From the NCBI GenBank assembly GCA_045531755.1, contig JAZSEP010000096.1, positions 1-31,060 of the forward strand: a stretch of DNA of 31,060 bases, written 5' to 3'. This stretch comes from UBA11540 sp045531755 (GTDB lineage: Bacteria; Bacillota; Clostridia; Oscillospirales; Ruminococcaceae). Positions 1 to 6,440 of the stretch are shown here, piece by piece; within the stretch, counting starts at the first letter, position 1; each line of letters opens with the position of its first letter. The notes beneath the pieces were generated by a model that saw only the letters and a program-made list of their open reading frames with translations, did no database searches and was not told the DNA's origin. The translations under genes were made by a program, and so were the position numbers.

Positions 1-411
1 GTTTCATACGCAGGAATCGTCATCACCAACAACTGCATTGCCGACAAAATTGAAAAGGATCTGGCTAAATATCAGCTGCCGTCCGATACAGAGCTTGTGG
101 ATTCCATTTCTGCTGCAGGCAAGATGTCGGGAAACGGAAACGGGATGCAGTATATGGGAGCTATCCTTGTTAAGAGCAAGCTGAGCGCAGAAGAGCTTAA
201 AGAATACTACGACTCCGACTTTGATTATATCGAGGTCAGAAAACAGGAGAGCAAAACCATAGGTTTTGATCTTATCAGCTACAGCTTCAGTAAGTTTCCC
301 AAGACACAAGACGGGACCTGCTACAGCGTGATTTGCTGGGACTCAAACAGAGAAGAACTTGTTGGAGAGTGCCTTTCCGATTTTCTTGATTTTGACATCA
401 GAGGACACTAA
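1..411 (+). CDS. Hypothetical protein, C-terminal part (5' truncated)
   Basis: The reading frame is open from the first base of the window to a TAA at 409-411, giving 136 residues with no start codon in view, so the gene begins upstream. An ATG at 97 lies inside this frame, but the reading continues before it without a stop (VSYAGIVITNN...), and no SD precedes it, so I read it as internal. The visible part is soluble, acidic and mixed alpha/beta in appearance, with a segment SKLSAEELKEYY and two late cysteines. I do not recognise a family or catalytic motif. The next gene starts 17 bases downstream in the same direction, so the two may be co-transcribed. Function unknown. Confidence 0.75.
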   Translation, partial: VSYAGIVITNNCIADKIEKDLAKYQLPSDTELVDSISAAGKMSGNGNGMQYMGAILVKSKLSAEELKEYYDSDFDYIEVRKQESKTIGFDLISYSFSKFPKTQDGTCYSVICWDSNREELVGECLSDFLDFDIRGH

Positions 412-428
412 AACCAAGGCGTTGTGAT

Positions 429-779
429 ATGAGTAAGTTCAAAAAATCCAAAAAAGCTTTCGGGACGGCGGGGTTCTGTCTTTCGATAGCTGCGCTTTTA
501 TTGGCGTTAAGTTTAATTTTTTGCATAACCGCTTGCGGACATCAAAACAAAGAGTTGAGTGACGAGTGCCTCGTCAAAATCGTGGCAGAAAACTTGGGTG
601 TGCCTGATAGCGTGAACGCGGAGTTTGAAGTCGGTCAAACGTTTTACTGGGAAGCAGGAGGGTGCGATTTCAAAACCGTTACCTTCACCAAAAACGGTGA
701 AGTAATAGCCTGCGCGAGCGTTGATCCCTATACAGGTAAACTTCTGAAGAATATTTACAAATATGAGATTTCAAACTGA
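429..779 (+). CDS. Small lipoprotein with PepSY-like domain
   Basis: The 116-residue product starts with a basic stretch (residues 1-10), a hydrophobic segment (about 14-34) and a lipobox ITAC with the modified cysteine at residue 36, so it should be a diacylglyceryl-anchored lipoprotein on the outer face of the membrane. The mature part (37-116) has a helix (LVKIVAENLG) followed by strands and an ending ASVDPYTGKLLKNI, which matches the usual end of a PepSY domain (strand, D-x-x-T-G, strand). PepSY domains are thought to modulate peptidases or bind surface partners; here that is inference. It follows the truncated gene by 17 bases. I see no clear terminator after it. Confidence 0.7.
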   Translation: MSKFKKSKKAFGTAGFCLSIAALLLALSLIFCITACGHQNKELSDECLVKIVAENLGVPDSVNAEFEVGQTFYWEAGGCDFKTVTFTKNGEVIACASVDPYTGKLLKNIYKYEISN

Positions 780-911
780 AGATCCACCCAAAACGGGCAA
801 AATCCTTTTGGCGTCCAATACCAAAAGATACGTCCTCGAGGGAGAAAACCAAAACGCTTCCGTGTGATGAAGACCGACATCCGAAAAAAGAATAATTTGT
901 CGGATGATTTG

Positions 912-940
912 TTGACTTATCACAACTTTTGTGATAAAAT
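912..940 (+). promoter_or_regulatory. Sigma-A promoter with dyad operator between -35 and -10
   Basis: TTGACT (912-917) and TAAAAT (935-940) are separated by 17 bases. The spacer is filled by a perfect 9-bp inverted repeat: TTATCACAA (917-925), spacer CTT, TTGTGATAA (929-937). It overlaps the last base of the -35 and the first bases of the -10, so a bound dimer would block RNA polymerase. The half-site TTGTGA resembles Rex or CRP half-sites, but their order is reversed (TCACAA first), so I do not assign a regulator. Confidence 0.65.
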
Positions 941-1025
941 GCAAACGAAGGCTGAAGCTTGCGTTTTCGGTGTGCGCAGCCGCCGTTTCAAAACATACTA
1001 TTTTTATGATTTGAGGAGAATTACT

Positions 1026-1253
1026 ATGGACAACAAAAATCTTACCCGTTTCTTATTGACATTTTTCCTTGGATGGATAGGAAGCCTTATCATCAACCAT
1101 ACCGGACTTAAGCCCGAAGGATACACCTGTAGAACAGCAGCATACTTCATCCTTGCATACCTCACATTTGGTATCTATCCCCTCGTAGCATCTATCTGCA
1201 ACTTCTCTTTTGACCCTGCTAAAGAGAAGAACATCGGCTACAAGAAGGACTAA
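1026..1253 (+). CDS. TM2-like small membrane protein
   Basis: I place the start at ATG 1026 because GAGGAG (1013-1018) sits seven bases upstream. A longer frame back to 864 runs through the promoter at 912-940 and so cannot be entirely translated. The 75-residue product has two hydrophobic segments (about 8-23 and 37-58) joined by a loop with a cysteine (GYTCRTAAYF), a layout like TM2-domain proteins (FLLTFFLGWIGS..., then a turn, then a second helix with LTFGIYPL). The tail is charged (KEKNIGYKKD). It is monocistronic, lying between its own dyad-containing promoter and a strong terminator. Function unknown; TM2 proteins often accompany zinc-ribbon or envelope stress proteins. Confidence 0.75.
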   Translation: MDNKNLTRFLLTFFLGWIGSLIINHTGLKPEGYTCRTAAYFILAYLTFGIYPLVASICNFSFDPAKEKNIGYKKD

Positions 1254-1296
1254 TTAAAGACTAATCACACCGAGTCTGAAAACCAAAGATCACTTG

Positions 1297-1335
1297 TGGG
1301 TTCTCGCTCTTTTGAGCGAGAACCCATTGTTTATC
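1297..1335 (+). terminator. Rho-independent terminator
   Basis: A perfect 13-bp stem TGGGTTCTCGCTC / GAGCGAGAACCCA (1297-1309 and 1314-1326) closes a TTTT loop and is followed by a T-rich stretch. It ends the transcript of the gene at 1026. Confidence 0.85.
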
Positions 1336-1345
1336 TGAGAGCTTC

Positions 1346-1374
1346 TTTACACCCGAGAGGGTTTCTGCTAAAAT
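1346..1374 (+). promoter_or_regulatory. Extended -10 promoter of the TPR/DUF4037 operon
   Basis: TTTACA (1346-1351), 17-base spacer, TAAAAT (1369-1374) with TGC just before it (extended -10). The same core recurs upstream of trmO at 5596-5624, with identical TCTTTACACC and TTTCTGCTAAAATAAA blocks at identical spacing. Confidence 0.75.
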
Positions 1375-1393
1375 AAAACAAAGAGGTGATTTC

Positions 1394-2134
1394 GTGGAGC
1401 AGAGGATACAGCGCATACTGTCAGAACTTGATGAACTCTTTTCGAGAAACGACTATAAAACTGCAAAGAACCGCATTCTGACGTGGCTCGACGAGGCAGA
1501 GGGCGACCTCAAAACAACCTTGGTTTTAAAAAACGAGCTGATGGGACTTTGCCGTAAGTGCGGACAAAAGGACGAGGCTATCGCCGCCGCCGAGGGCGCA
1601 ATCGCCGTTATCAGAGAGATGGGGATAGAAGAAAACGTCGGCGCAGGCACGACCTACTTAAACAGCGCGACGGTGTACAAGGCGTTTGATATGCCGGAAA
1701 AAGCAATTGGGCTGTTTGAAAAAACCCTCAAAATCTATGAGAAAAAGCTCTCGCAAAACGACAAACGCTTTGGCGGACTTTATAACAATATGGCGCTTGC
1801 TCTCGTTGACCTTGGACGCTTCGACGAGGCGTATAATTACTATCAAAGGGCAATTTCCGTGATGCAAGTTCATGAGGACGGCGCGCCTGAAGCCGCGATA
1901 ACCTATTTAAATATCGCGAGTGCCGTCGAGGCAGAGCTGGGGCTCGAGGACGGCGAAAAAAAGATAAACGAAAACCTCGAAAAAGCGATAGAGCTTTTGG
2001 ATTCCTACCCAAAGCGCGACGGGAACTACGCCTTTGTGTGCGAAAAATGCGCGTCGGTTTTTGGCTACTACGGCTACTTTGCATACAAGAAAAAGTTAGA
2101 TGGCATTGTGAGGAGTATCTATGAAAGGGCTTGA
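1394..2134 (+). CDS. Tetratricopeptide repeat (TPR) protein
   Basis: The start is GTG 1394, supported by AGAGGTGAT directly upstream (1382-1390) and by the promoter just before it. The 246-residue soluble protein is built of helical pairs. Recognisable TPR units lie around residues 90-125 (GTTYLNSATVYKAFDMPEKAIGLFEK type, with conserved A, Y, G, A and P spacing) and 130-165 (LYNNMALALVDLGRFDEAYNYYQRA type), with more degenerate ones before and after. TPRs mediate protein-protein contacts, most simply here with the next gene product, whose start lies inside this gene (14-base overlap, start at 2121). This tight coupling suggests a complex made in fixed ratio. Confidence 0.85.
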   Translation: MEQRIQRILSELDELFSRNDYKTAKNRILTWLDEAEGDLKTTLVLKNELMGLCRKCGQKDEAIAAAEGAIAVIREMGIEENVGAGTTYLNSATVYKAFDMPEKAIGLFEKTLKIYEKKLSQNDKRFGGLYNNMALALVDLGRFDEAYNYYQRAISVMQVHEDGAPEAAITYLNIASAVEAELGLEDGEKKINENLEKAIELLDSYPKRDGNYAFVCEKCASVFGYYGYFAYKKKLDGIVRSIYERA

Positions 2135-3050
2135 ACTGTCAGGAAAATTTTATGAGCAGTACGGCGCGCCGATGCTCAAAAGCGAGTTTGCCGAGATTGA
2201 AAAATACCTCGCAGTCGGGCTTGTCGGAAGCGGCTCGGAGTGTTTGGGGTACGACGACCTAACCTCGCAGGACCACGATTTTGAGGCAGGGTTTTGTATC
2301 TTTCTGCCCGACGAGGTGGACGAGCGAACCGAGTTTTTGTTGGAGCGCGCGTATTCACGGCTTCCCGAGGAGTTTATGGGCTGCAAACGGGCAAAGCTCA
2401 ATCCCGTTGGCGGTAACCGCCACGGAGTTTTGAGGATATCCAAATTTTTGAAATCGAAAATCGGCAACGAGAATGGACAGCTTTCTGCACACGACTTCTT
2501 TTTCATCGAGGAGCAGTTTCTTTTGGAGGTCACAAACGGAGAAATTTTTTGCGACAACCTCGGGCTTCTGACCGAGGTGCGAAGAAGGCTCTCGTATCTG
2601 CCCGAGGACGTGCGGCTCAAAAAGCTTGCAGGCAGCCTCGTATTGATGGCGCAGTCGGGGCAGTATAACTACCCTCGCTGTATAAAAAGAGGGGACACCG
2701 CCGCTGCACAGCTTTCGGTGTGCGAGTTTGTAAATTCCGCGCTGAAAACGGTCTATTTGATAAACAAAAAGTATATGCCCTACTATAAATGGGCTTTCCG
2801 CGGACTTCGGGAAATGCCTGTGCTGTCGGAGCTTTACGACAGCCTGGAGTATCTCATTTCCAGCCCGAATACCAAACCTGCAAAAAAGCAGGAAATTATC
2901 GAATCGGTTTGCAAAGCGGTTGCGGACGAGCTGTTGGCACAAGGCTTGACAAAGCTTTTGACCGCCGAGCTCGAACCGATTGCATACAGTGTAAACGACA
3001 GGATAAAGGACCCCGAGATACGAAACCTCAGCGTTTTGTACGGTGTGTAG
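2121..3050 (+). CDS. DUF4037 nucleotidyltransferase-like protein
   Basis: The start ATG 2121 has GAGGAG nine to ten bases upstream and overlaps the TPR gene. The opening MKGLELSGKFYEQYGAPML and the block GLVGSGSECLGYDD...SQDHDFE are what I know from DUF4037 proteins. GSGS (residues 36-39) followed by DHD (51-53) matches the active-site layout of the nucleotidyltransferase (pol-beta/MNT) fold: G-S helix then two metal-binding acidic residues. The 309-residue length fits the family. Substrate is unknown; the family may modify a small molecule, RNA or protein. It sits between a TPR protein and a membrane protein in one operon. The fold assignment is from pattern, not from a search. Confidence 0.8.
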   Translation: MKGLELSGKFYEQYGAPMLKSEFAEIEKYLAVGLVGSGSECLGYDDLTSQDHDFEAGFCIFLPDEVDERTEFLLERAYSRLPEEFMGCKRAKLNPVGGNRHGVLRISKFLKSKIGNENGQLSAHDFFFIEEQFLLEVTNGEIFCDNLGLLTEVRRRLSYLPEDVRLKKLAGSLVLMAQSGQYNYPRCIKRGDTAAAQLSVCEFVNSALKTVYLINKKYMPYYKWAFRGLREMPVLSELYDSLEYLISSPNTKPAKKQEIIESVCKAVADELLAQGLTKLLTAELEPIAYSVNDRIKDPEIRNLSVLYGV

Positions 3051-3063
3051 AGGGAGAAAGACA

Positions 3064-3654
3064 ATGAAAAAGGTTGCAATAATCGGTTTGATAGTAGGGC
3101 TTGTTTTGGTTGCAGTTGGTGCGACCGTACCGCTGTACGCTTTGAGCTTCTTTGAACCGAGTTCGGAAGCAATCGGTATCATCGGCGGAGCGGACGGACC
3201 TACCGCCATATTTATCACTTCCCGCATATTTTTTGGAAGTTTCTTGGGCGTCTTGATTACGTTTGGAATTCCGCTTGTCTTGATTTCGCTTTTCTGCCTT
3301 ATCTTTCCGAGTTTTGTGCAGAAAAACTGCTGTTTAAAGACGACGGCAATCGCTCTCGGTCTGTCTGCTGTGGGCGGTTTTGGGATTAATTGCTTTGGCA
3401 CTTGGCTCGGCACTGTGATGGAAAACGTGAAAGATTATTCAATAGCATATCCCGCAAGTATTGTCAGTGGAGTATTGGCTTTAGTTCTGTTTTTCGCTTT
3501 GCTCGTGCTATACTGCGTAGCGAGAAGAAAGAATTTCAAAATCGTTGGTGTTATACTCGATATTCTCACAAGTGTCATCTACCTGCCGTTTTTCTTCCTT
3601 GCAGAAATGACGGTAATTGAGTGGATAAGAGATGTATTTCATCTAGTGTCATAA
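3064..3654 (+). CDS. Multi-span membrane protein with GGADGPT motif
   Basis: I choose ATG 3064 (196 residues), with GGGAG 8-12 bases upstream; an earlier in-frame start at 3043 lacks an SD and overlaps the preceding gene. It has about five hydrophobic segments (roughly 4-30, 55-80, 92-118, 128-152, 162-188). Right after the first comes AIGIIGGADGPTAIF (residues 36-50). The same GxDGPT-type motif is the sodium-site region of the beta subunit of sodium-pumping decarboxylases (OadB), but the remainder of that protein is absent. Short Clostridia proteins with this motif are often named as decarboxylase subunits; I think that name is unsafe. Last gene of the 1394 operon, 13 bases after DUF4037. 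Confidence 0.7.
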   Translation: MKKVAIIGLIVGLVLVAVGATVPLYALSFFEPSSEAIGIIGGADGPTAIFITSRIFFGSFLGVLITFGIPLVLISLFCLIFPSFVQKNCCLKTTAIALGLSAVGGFGINCFGTWLGTVMENVKDYSIAYPASIVSGVLALVLFFALLVLYCVARRKNFKIVGVILDILTSVIYLPFFFLAEMTVIEWIRDVFHLVS

Positions 3655-3695
3655 AAAATAACGCATCCTCATTTTCAAGGATGCGTTATTTTTTT
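3655..3695. terminator. Bidirectional intrinsic terminator
   Basis: AAATAACGCATCCT and AGGATGCGTTATTT form a long stem with an eight-base loop; the plus strand ends in a T7 run and the left side is A-rich, so it can terminate the operon from the left and the minus-strand regulator remnant from the right. Confidence 0.85.
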
Positions 3696-3910
3696 ATATT
3701 CATTTCATCGGAGAGTCCTAAAAGATAATCTGCTGAAACCTTAAAATATCGGCACAGAGATACAATATCATCCAGACTGGGTTCAAATTTACCGCATTCA
3801 ATATAGGAAATTTTGCGCTGGGTCATGTGTACTGCGTCGGCAAGCTGCGTTTGATTAAGATCAGCGTCCTCTCTCTAATTCCGAAGACGAGTGCTAAACA
3901 TATTTTTCAT
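3686..3910 (-). pseudogene. Cro/CI-type HTH regulator, interrupted by an amber codon
   Basis: On the minus strand an ATG at 3910 has AAAGGG as SD (near 3920-3926) and opens a 75-codon frame. After MKNMFSTRLRN, codon 12 is TAG, then the frame continues without further stops: REDADLNQTQLADAVHMTQ, RKISYIECGKFEPSLDDI, VSLCRYFKVSADYLLGLSD. This is a complete XRE (Cro/CI) helix-turn-helix: helices 2-3 are QTQLADAVHMTQRKISYIE, followed by the typical P-S-L-D-x-I and F-x-V-S-x-D-Y-L-L-G. The family usually has Leu at the stop position (L-R-x-L-R-E), so one TTG-to-TAG change explains it. The stop is close to the start and the next ATG (codon 29) lies inside the HTH, so a functional restart is unlikely. 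It is divergent from the gene at 4035. A base-calling error is possible. Confidence 0.8.
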
Positions 3911-3943
3911 ACTATCTATCCCTTTAAAAGTAGTATATGTATA

Positions 3944-3982
3944 TTCTACAGTAGAAATAAAATGTCTATTGACAAATAGACA
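3944..3982. promoter_or_regulatory. Two operator-like dyads between regulator remnant and zinc-ribbon operon
   Basis: Dyad 1 is TTCTAC-A-GTAGAA (3944-3956). Dyad 2 is TGTCTATT-GACA-AATAGACA (3963-3982), perfect over 8-bp arms, and covers the -35 of the rightward promoter. Small XRE regulators typically bind such dyads in the divergent intergenic space, so these are the likely operators of the broken regulator; inference from position and symmetry only. Confidence 0.55.
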
Positions 3983-3997
3983 CAAAATATCTATAAT
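3969..3997 (+). promoter_or_regulatory. Consensus sigma-A promoter of the zinc-ribbon operon
   Basis: TTGACA (3969-3974), 17-base spacer, TATAAT (3992-3997): both hexamers and the spacing are exact consensus. The transcript would start near 4004, about 30 bases before the ATG at 4035. Confidence 0.85.
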
Positions 3998-4034
3998 TTA
4001 AATAAAAAAATACATTTTAAAAGGGGATTTTGGT

Positions 4035-4721
4035 ATGTTTTGTCGAAATTGCGGAGCACAGCTTGAGGATAGCGCAAGGTTTTGTGTTTCTTGCGGAACA
4101 CCCACAGGAGATGTTGCTACCAATAAAGAAAATCCGCAAGGAAGAAAAGAAAGCGTTGTGGTTCAGGTTCCTCAAAGACGTCAGCAAGAAACATCAATGA
4201 GATATCAAAAAATGGGATGGGCACAGATCGGGCTCCAAGAAGTAGCAAAACCTGTAGTGTGGATGGAACGCAAGAAAGGAAAGAAAGCTAAAAAGGTCGA
4301 ACTTGGAGAGCCTTATGTAAACCTTACGTTTGAAAGAAATACCGGTATAAAAAATTTCGACCGTTTGAATCAGATATATACAGAATATCGTACTATAGAA
4401 GAAGATTACATAAAAAAAGAACACGAGTGGACACAAGGTGTCTTGCAAGACAGAACAGTTATATATTTAATGCTTTTGGTAACGGCAATCGGATTGATAT
4501 GGGTGGTTAGTTACTGGTTCAATGTAGGATTTAGTTTTTTTATTGCTCTTCTAACCTTAAGCCTTGATTTTATCGTTGCTGCGCTTGTTAGTATAATCGC
4601 ATCTCCGATTGTTGGGGTAGTTAGAAAATCCAAAGCAAAAAAGAAGTATGCTTCTTTAGTTAGTCAGTATGAAGAAAAGATGACGGCTCTTGCTTACGAG
4701 GCAGAGCAGTATCTGTTTTGA
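4035..4721 (+). CDS. Zinc-ribbon membrane protein
   Basis: The 228-residue product starts MFCRNCGAQLEDSARFCVSCG, a classical double-CxxC zinc ribbon (Cys 3, 6, 17, 20) of the type common at the N-terminus of Bacillota membrane proteins. A basic linker follows, then a soluble region (about 75-130), two hydrophobic segments (about 136-157 and 161-196, the second long enough to hold a hairpin or an extended helix) and a charged, helical tail ending in EEKMTALAYEAEQYLF. AAAGGGGAT upstream is a good SD. It is the first gene behind the consensus promoter and is followed after 24 bases by the gene at 4746. Role unknown; likely cytoplasmic zinc ribbon with membrane anchor. Confidence 0.8.
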   Translation: MFCRNCGAQLEDSARFCVSCGTPTGDVATNKENPQGRKESVVVQVPQRRQQETSMRYQKMGWAQIGLQEVAKPVVWMERKKGKKAKKVELGEPYVNLTFERNTGIKNFDRLNQIYTEYRTIEEDYIKKEHEWTQGVLQDRTVIYLMLLVTAIGLIWVVSYWFNVGFSFFIALLTLSLDFIVAALVSIIASPIVGVVRKSKAKKKYASLVSQYEEKMTALAYEAEQYLF

Positions 4722-4745
4722 CGTAAAAAAAGGAGGATATAGTTT

Positions 4746-5510
4746 ATGGGGATTATTAGAAACGGAATTGAAGCAGGCGGGGCTATTGCCTATGATTATG
4801 CTAATGTTACAAATATTCGTAGAGACGTCTACAAAGCTAAAGTGGATATTGTAAAGACTCCAATGGTTCAGGAACTGGTGAGAGCAGCTTTTGTAGGTGA
4901 TGTTCTCCCTAAGAGTATCTGGGCAAATCGTAATGGCTTATTTACAAAGCCATTTGATGAGAACAGCAATACTTATCACCCAAACGGAATACAAGTCTAT
5001 GCGCCTGAAGTGACGTTTGACTACATATTCGCAACAGCGCTTTTGCATATTTTTATGGATCTATATCCAAATGTGTACGAGATGAATCGTGTTACTACCA
5101 CAGAACTTTCTCAAGGATTGCAGAGCGGAACATGGCAGAGTTCTCTTGAACTAAAGGACGAGTACAAAGGGAAAAAGCTTTGTCCTGCTTTTGATATCTT
5201 CAATATCGCAAACACACCTATTGAGGCTTTGCCTTTGGTGCTCGAAGATAAATACACCAAAAAGAGCGGATCACTCGCAACGGTTGCTTTGGTATTGGGC
5301 ATCATTGCCGTTGTGTTTAGCTTTGTTGGTGCACTAGGAACCCTTTTTGCCGGCGTAGGTATTATTGTAGGCGCCATTAATTTGCTTACTACCGAGAAGG
5401 GCAAAAAGAAGAGCAAAAAAGCAATATGGGGAATTATACTGTCTGTACTGTCATTTATACTACCTATAGTTATCGGAATAATAGGATTTATGAACATGTT
5501 TAGTTTTTAA
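4746..5510 (+). CDS. Membrane protein with DUF4190-like C-terminal hairpin
   Basis: The start ATG 4746 has a near-perfect SD, AAAAGGAGG, upstream. Residues 1-170 form a soluble domain I do not recognise (MGIIRNGIEAGGAIAYDYANV at the start; MDLYPNVYEMNRV in the middle). Residues about 175-254 are SGSLATVALVLGIIAVVF...GTLFAGVGIIVGAINLL, a basic loop GKKKSKKA, then GIILSVLSFILPIVIGIIGF, which fits DUF4190-type small membrane domains: Gly-rich helices with a conserved lysine-rich turn. Together with the zinc-ribbon protein it makes a two-gene operon closed by a terminator. Both have a soluble head and a membrane part, which suggests a shared membrane assembly; substrate and role unknown. Confidence 0.75.
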   Translation: MGIIRNGIEAGGAIAYDYANVTNIRRDVYKAKVDIVKTPMVQELVRAAFVGDVLPKSIWANRNGLFTKPFDENSNTYHPNGIQVYAPEVTFDYIFATALLHIFMDLYPNVYEMNRVTTTELSQGLQSGTWQSSLELKDEYKGKKLCPAFDIFNIANTPIEALPLVLEDKYTKKSGSLATVALVLGIIAVVFSFVGALGTLFAGVGIIVGAINLLTTEKGKKKSKKAIWGIILSVLSFILPIVIGIIGFMNMFSF

Positions 5511-5542
5511 GTCAGGATTCTTGCTACGAATATGTAACAAAT

Positions 5543-5569
5543 AAAAGCACTGCTTGTAGCAGTGCTTTT
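5543..5569 (+). terminator. Intrinsic terminator after the zinc-ribbon operon
   Basis: AAAAGCACTGCT (5543-5554) pairs perfectly with AGCAGTGCTTTT (5558-5569) around a TGT loop; A-rich on the left and T-rich on the right, so it may act in both directions. Confidence 0.85.
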
Positions 5570-5595
5570 GTTGTGCATACGCTTTGTATCCTCTC

Positions 5596-5624
5596 TTTAC
5601 ACCTGCAGTTTTTTCTGCTAAAAT
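5596..5624 (+). promoter_or_regulatory. Extended -10 promoter of trmO
   Basis: TTTACA (5596-5601), 17 bases, TAAAAT (5619-5624), preceded by TGC. Near-duplicate of the promoter at 1346-1374. Confidence 0.75.
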
Positions 5625-5655
5625 AAATTAAACGTGTAGGATGAGGGGTGACAAA

Positions 5656-6309
5656 ATGCAGATAGAACCCATCGGGTATATACACACCGATTTCAAGGAA
5701 AAATTTGGAATACCCCGACAGAGCGGGCGGGTCGAGTCGCTTGTCGGTCTGGTCGAGCTTCTGCCCGAGTATAAGGGTGCACAGGCACTTCGCGGTATCG
5801 AGGAGTTTTCTCATCTGTGGCTCATCTTCGGCTTTTCAAAGGCGGAGCGAAGCCGTAACACACTCACCGTCCGTCCCCCGCGCTTGGGCGGAAACCGCAG
5901 AATAGGCGTGTTCGCAAGCCGTTCACCCTTTCGCCCCAATTCTTTGGGACTTTCGGTGGTAAAGCTCGAGAGGGTAGAGGGCGAGGACCTCATAGTTTCG
6001 GGCGTTGACCTTTTAGACGGCACGCCGATATACGATATAAAGCCCTATCTTCCGTATGCTGACTCAAAGCCCGACGCCAAGGGCGGCTACGGCGAGGAAA
6101 ACCGCGACTACTGCCTTGAGGTCGAATTCCCCGACGGGCTTCTGGAGAAGCTTCCCGAGGACAAAAGACAAACTGCAATTGACTGCTTGAAGGAAGACCC
6201 CCGTCCGTCGTATCACGATGACGAGCGGGTTTACAGTATGCGCTTTGCCGAGCGCGACGTGCATTTTGTCGTAAAAGGCAATAAGCTGACCGTTATTGCC
6301 GTAGATTGA
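5656..6309 (+). CDS. trmO: tRNA (N6-threonylcarbamoyladenosine(37)-N6)-methyltransferase TrmO
   Basis: The protein (217 residues from ATG 5656) matches the TsaA/YaeB/TrmO family: IEPIGYIHTDFKEKFGIPRQSG at the start, then ALRGIEEFSHLWLIFGF, the S-adenosylmethionine-site block RPPRLGGNRRIGVFASRSPFRPN and GLSVVKLERVEG, then VDLLDGTPIYDIKPYLPYAD. TrmO methylates t6A37 in certain tRNAs to m6t6A, improving decoding, and is cytoplasmic. I prefer ATG 5656 to ATG 5641 because AGGGGTGA lies just before 5656 and the family starts MxxxPIGYI. The C-terminal part (about 130-217), including RPSYHDDERVYSMRFAERDVHF, corresponds to the extra C-terminal domain of bacterial TrmO. Monocistronic behind its own promoter. 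Confidence 0.92.
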   Translation: MQIEPIGYIHTDFKEKFGIPRQSGRVESLVGLVELLPEYKGAQALRGIEEFSHLWLIFGFSKAERSRNTLTVRPPRLGGNRRIGVFASRSPFRPNSLGLSVVKLERVEGEDLIVSGVDLLDGTPIYDIKPYLPYADSKPDAKGGYGEENRDYCLEVEFPDGLLEKLPEDKRQTAIDCLKEDPRPSYHDDERVYSMRFAERDVHFVVKGNKLTVIAVD

Positions 6310-6332
6310 CGAAAAATTTTTTCTGAAAAACA

Positions 6333-6361
6333 TTGCATTTGGCGTTCGAACGATGTATAAT
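6333..6361 (+). promoter_or_regulatory. Promoter of the two-headed HTH regulator
   Basis: TTGCAT (6333-6338), 17 bases, TATAAT (6356-6361). The predicted start point is near 6368, immediately before the hairpin at 6371-6401. Confidence 0.65.
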
Positions 6362-6370
6362 AGAAACAGC

Positions 6371-6401
6371 AAAACAGTCCGTGAAAAACGGGCTGTTTTT
6401 T
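6371..6401 (+). terminator. Terminator-like hairpin at the 5' end of the regulator transcript
   Basis: AAAACAGTCCGT (6371-6382) pairs with ACGGGCTGTTTT (6388-6399), one G-T wobble, loop GAAAA, followed by a run of six T. It could end trmO read-through, but because it lies downstream of the promoter at 6333-6361 it would also be the first structure in the regulator mRNA, 40 bases before the start codon, and could act as an attenuator. Confidence 0.7.
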
Positions 6402-6440
6402 ACCGGAAATATATTTCGGTCAAACGAAGGAAGTGGGCTT

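Noticed and set aside
864..1025. N-terminal extension of the TM2-like gene
   Set aside because: The frame runs through a promoter and dyad, and the SD favours ATG 1026.
2355..3413. 352-codon open frame on the minus strand across DUF4037 and the membrane protein
   Set aside because: It spans two well-supported plus-strand genes and their intergenic gap, and shows no domain or SD.
3064..3654. Sodium-pumping decarboxylase beta subunit
   Set aside because: Only the GGADGPT segment agrees; length and remaining helices do not.
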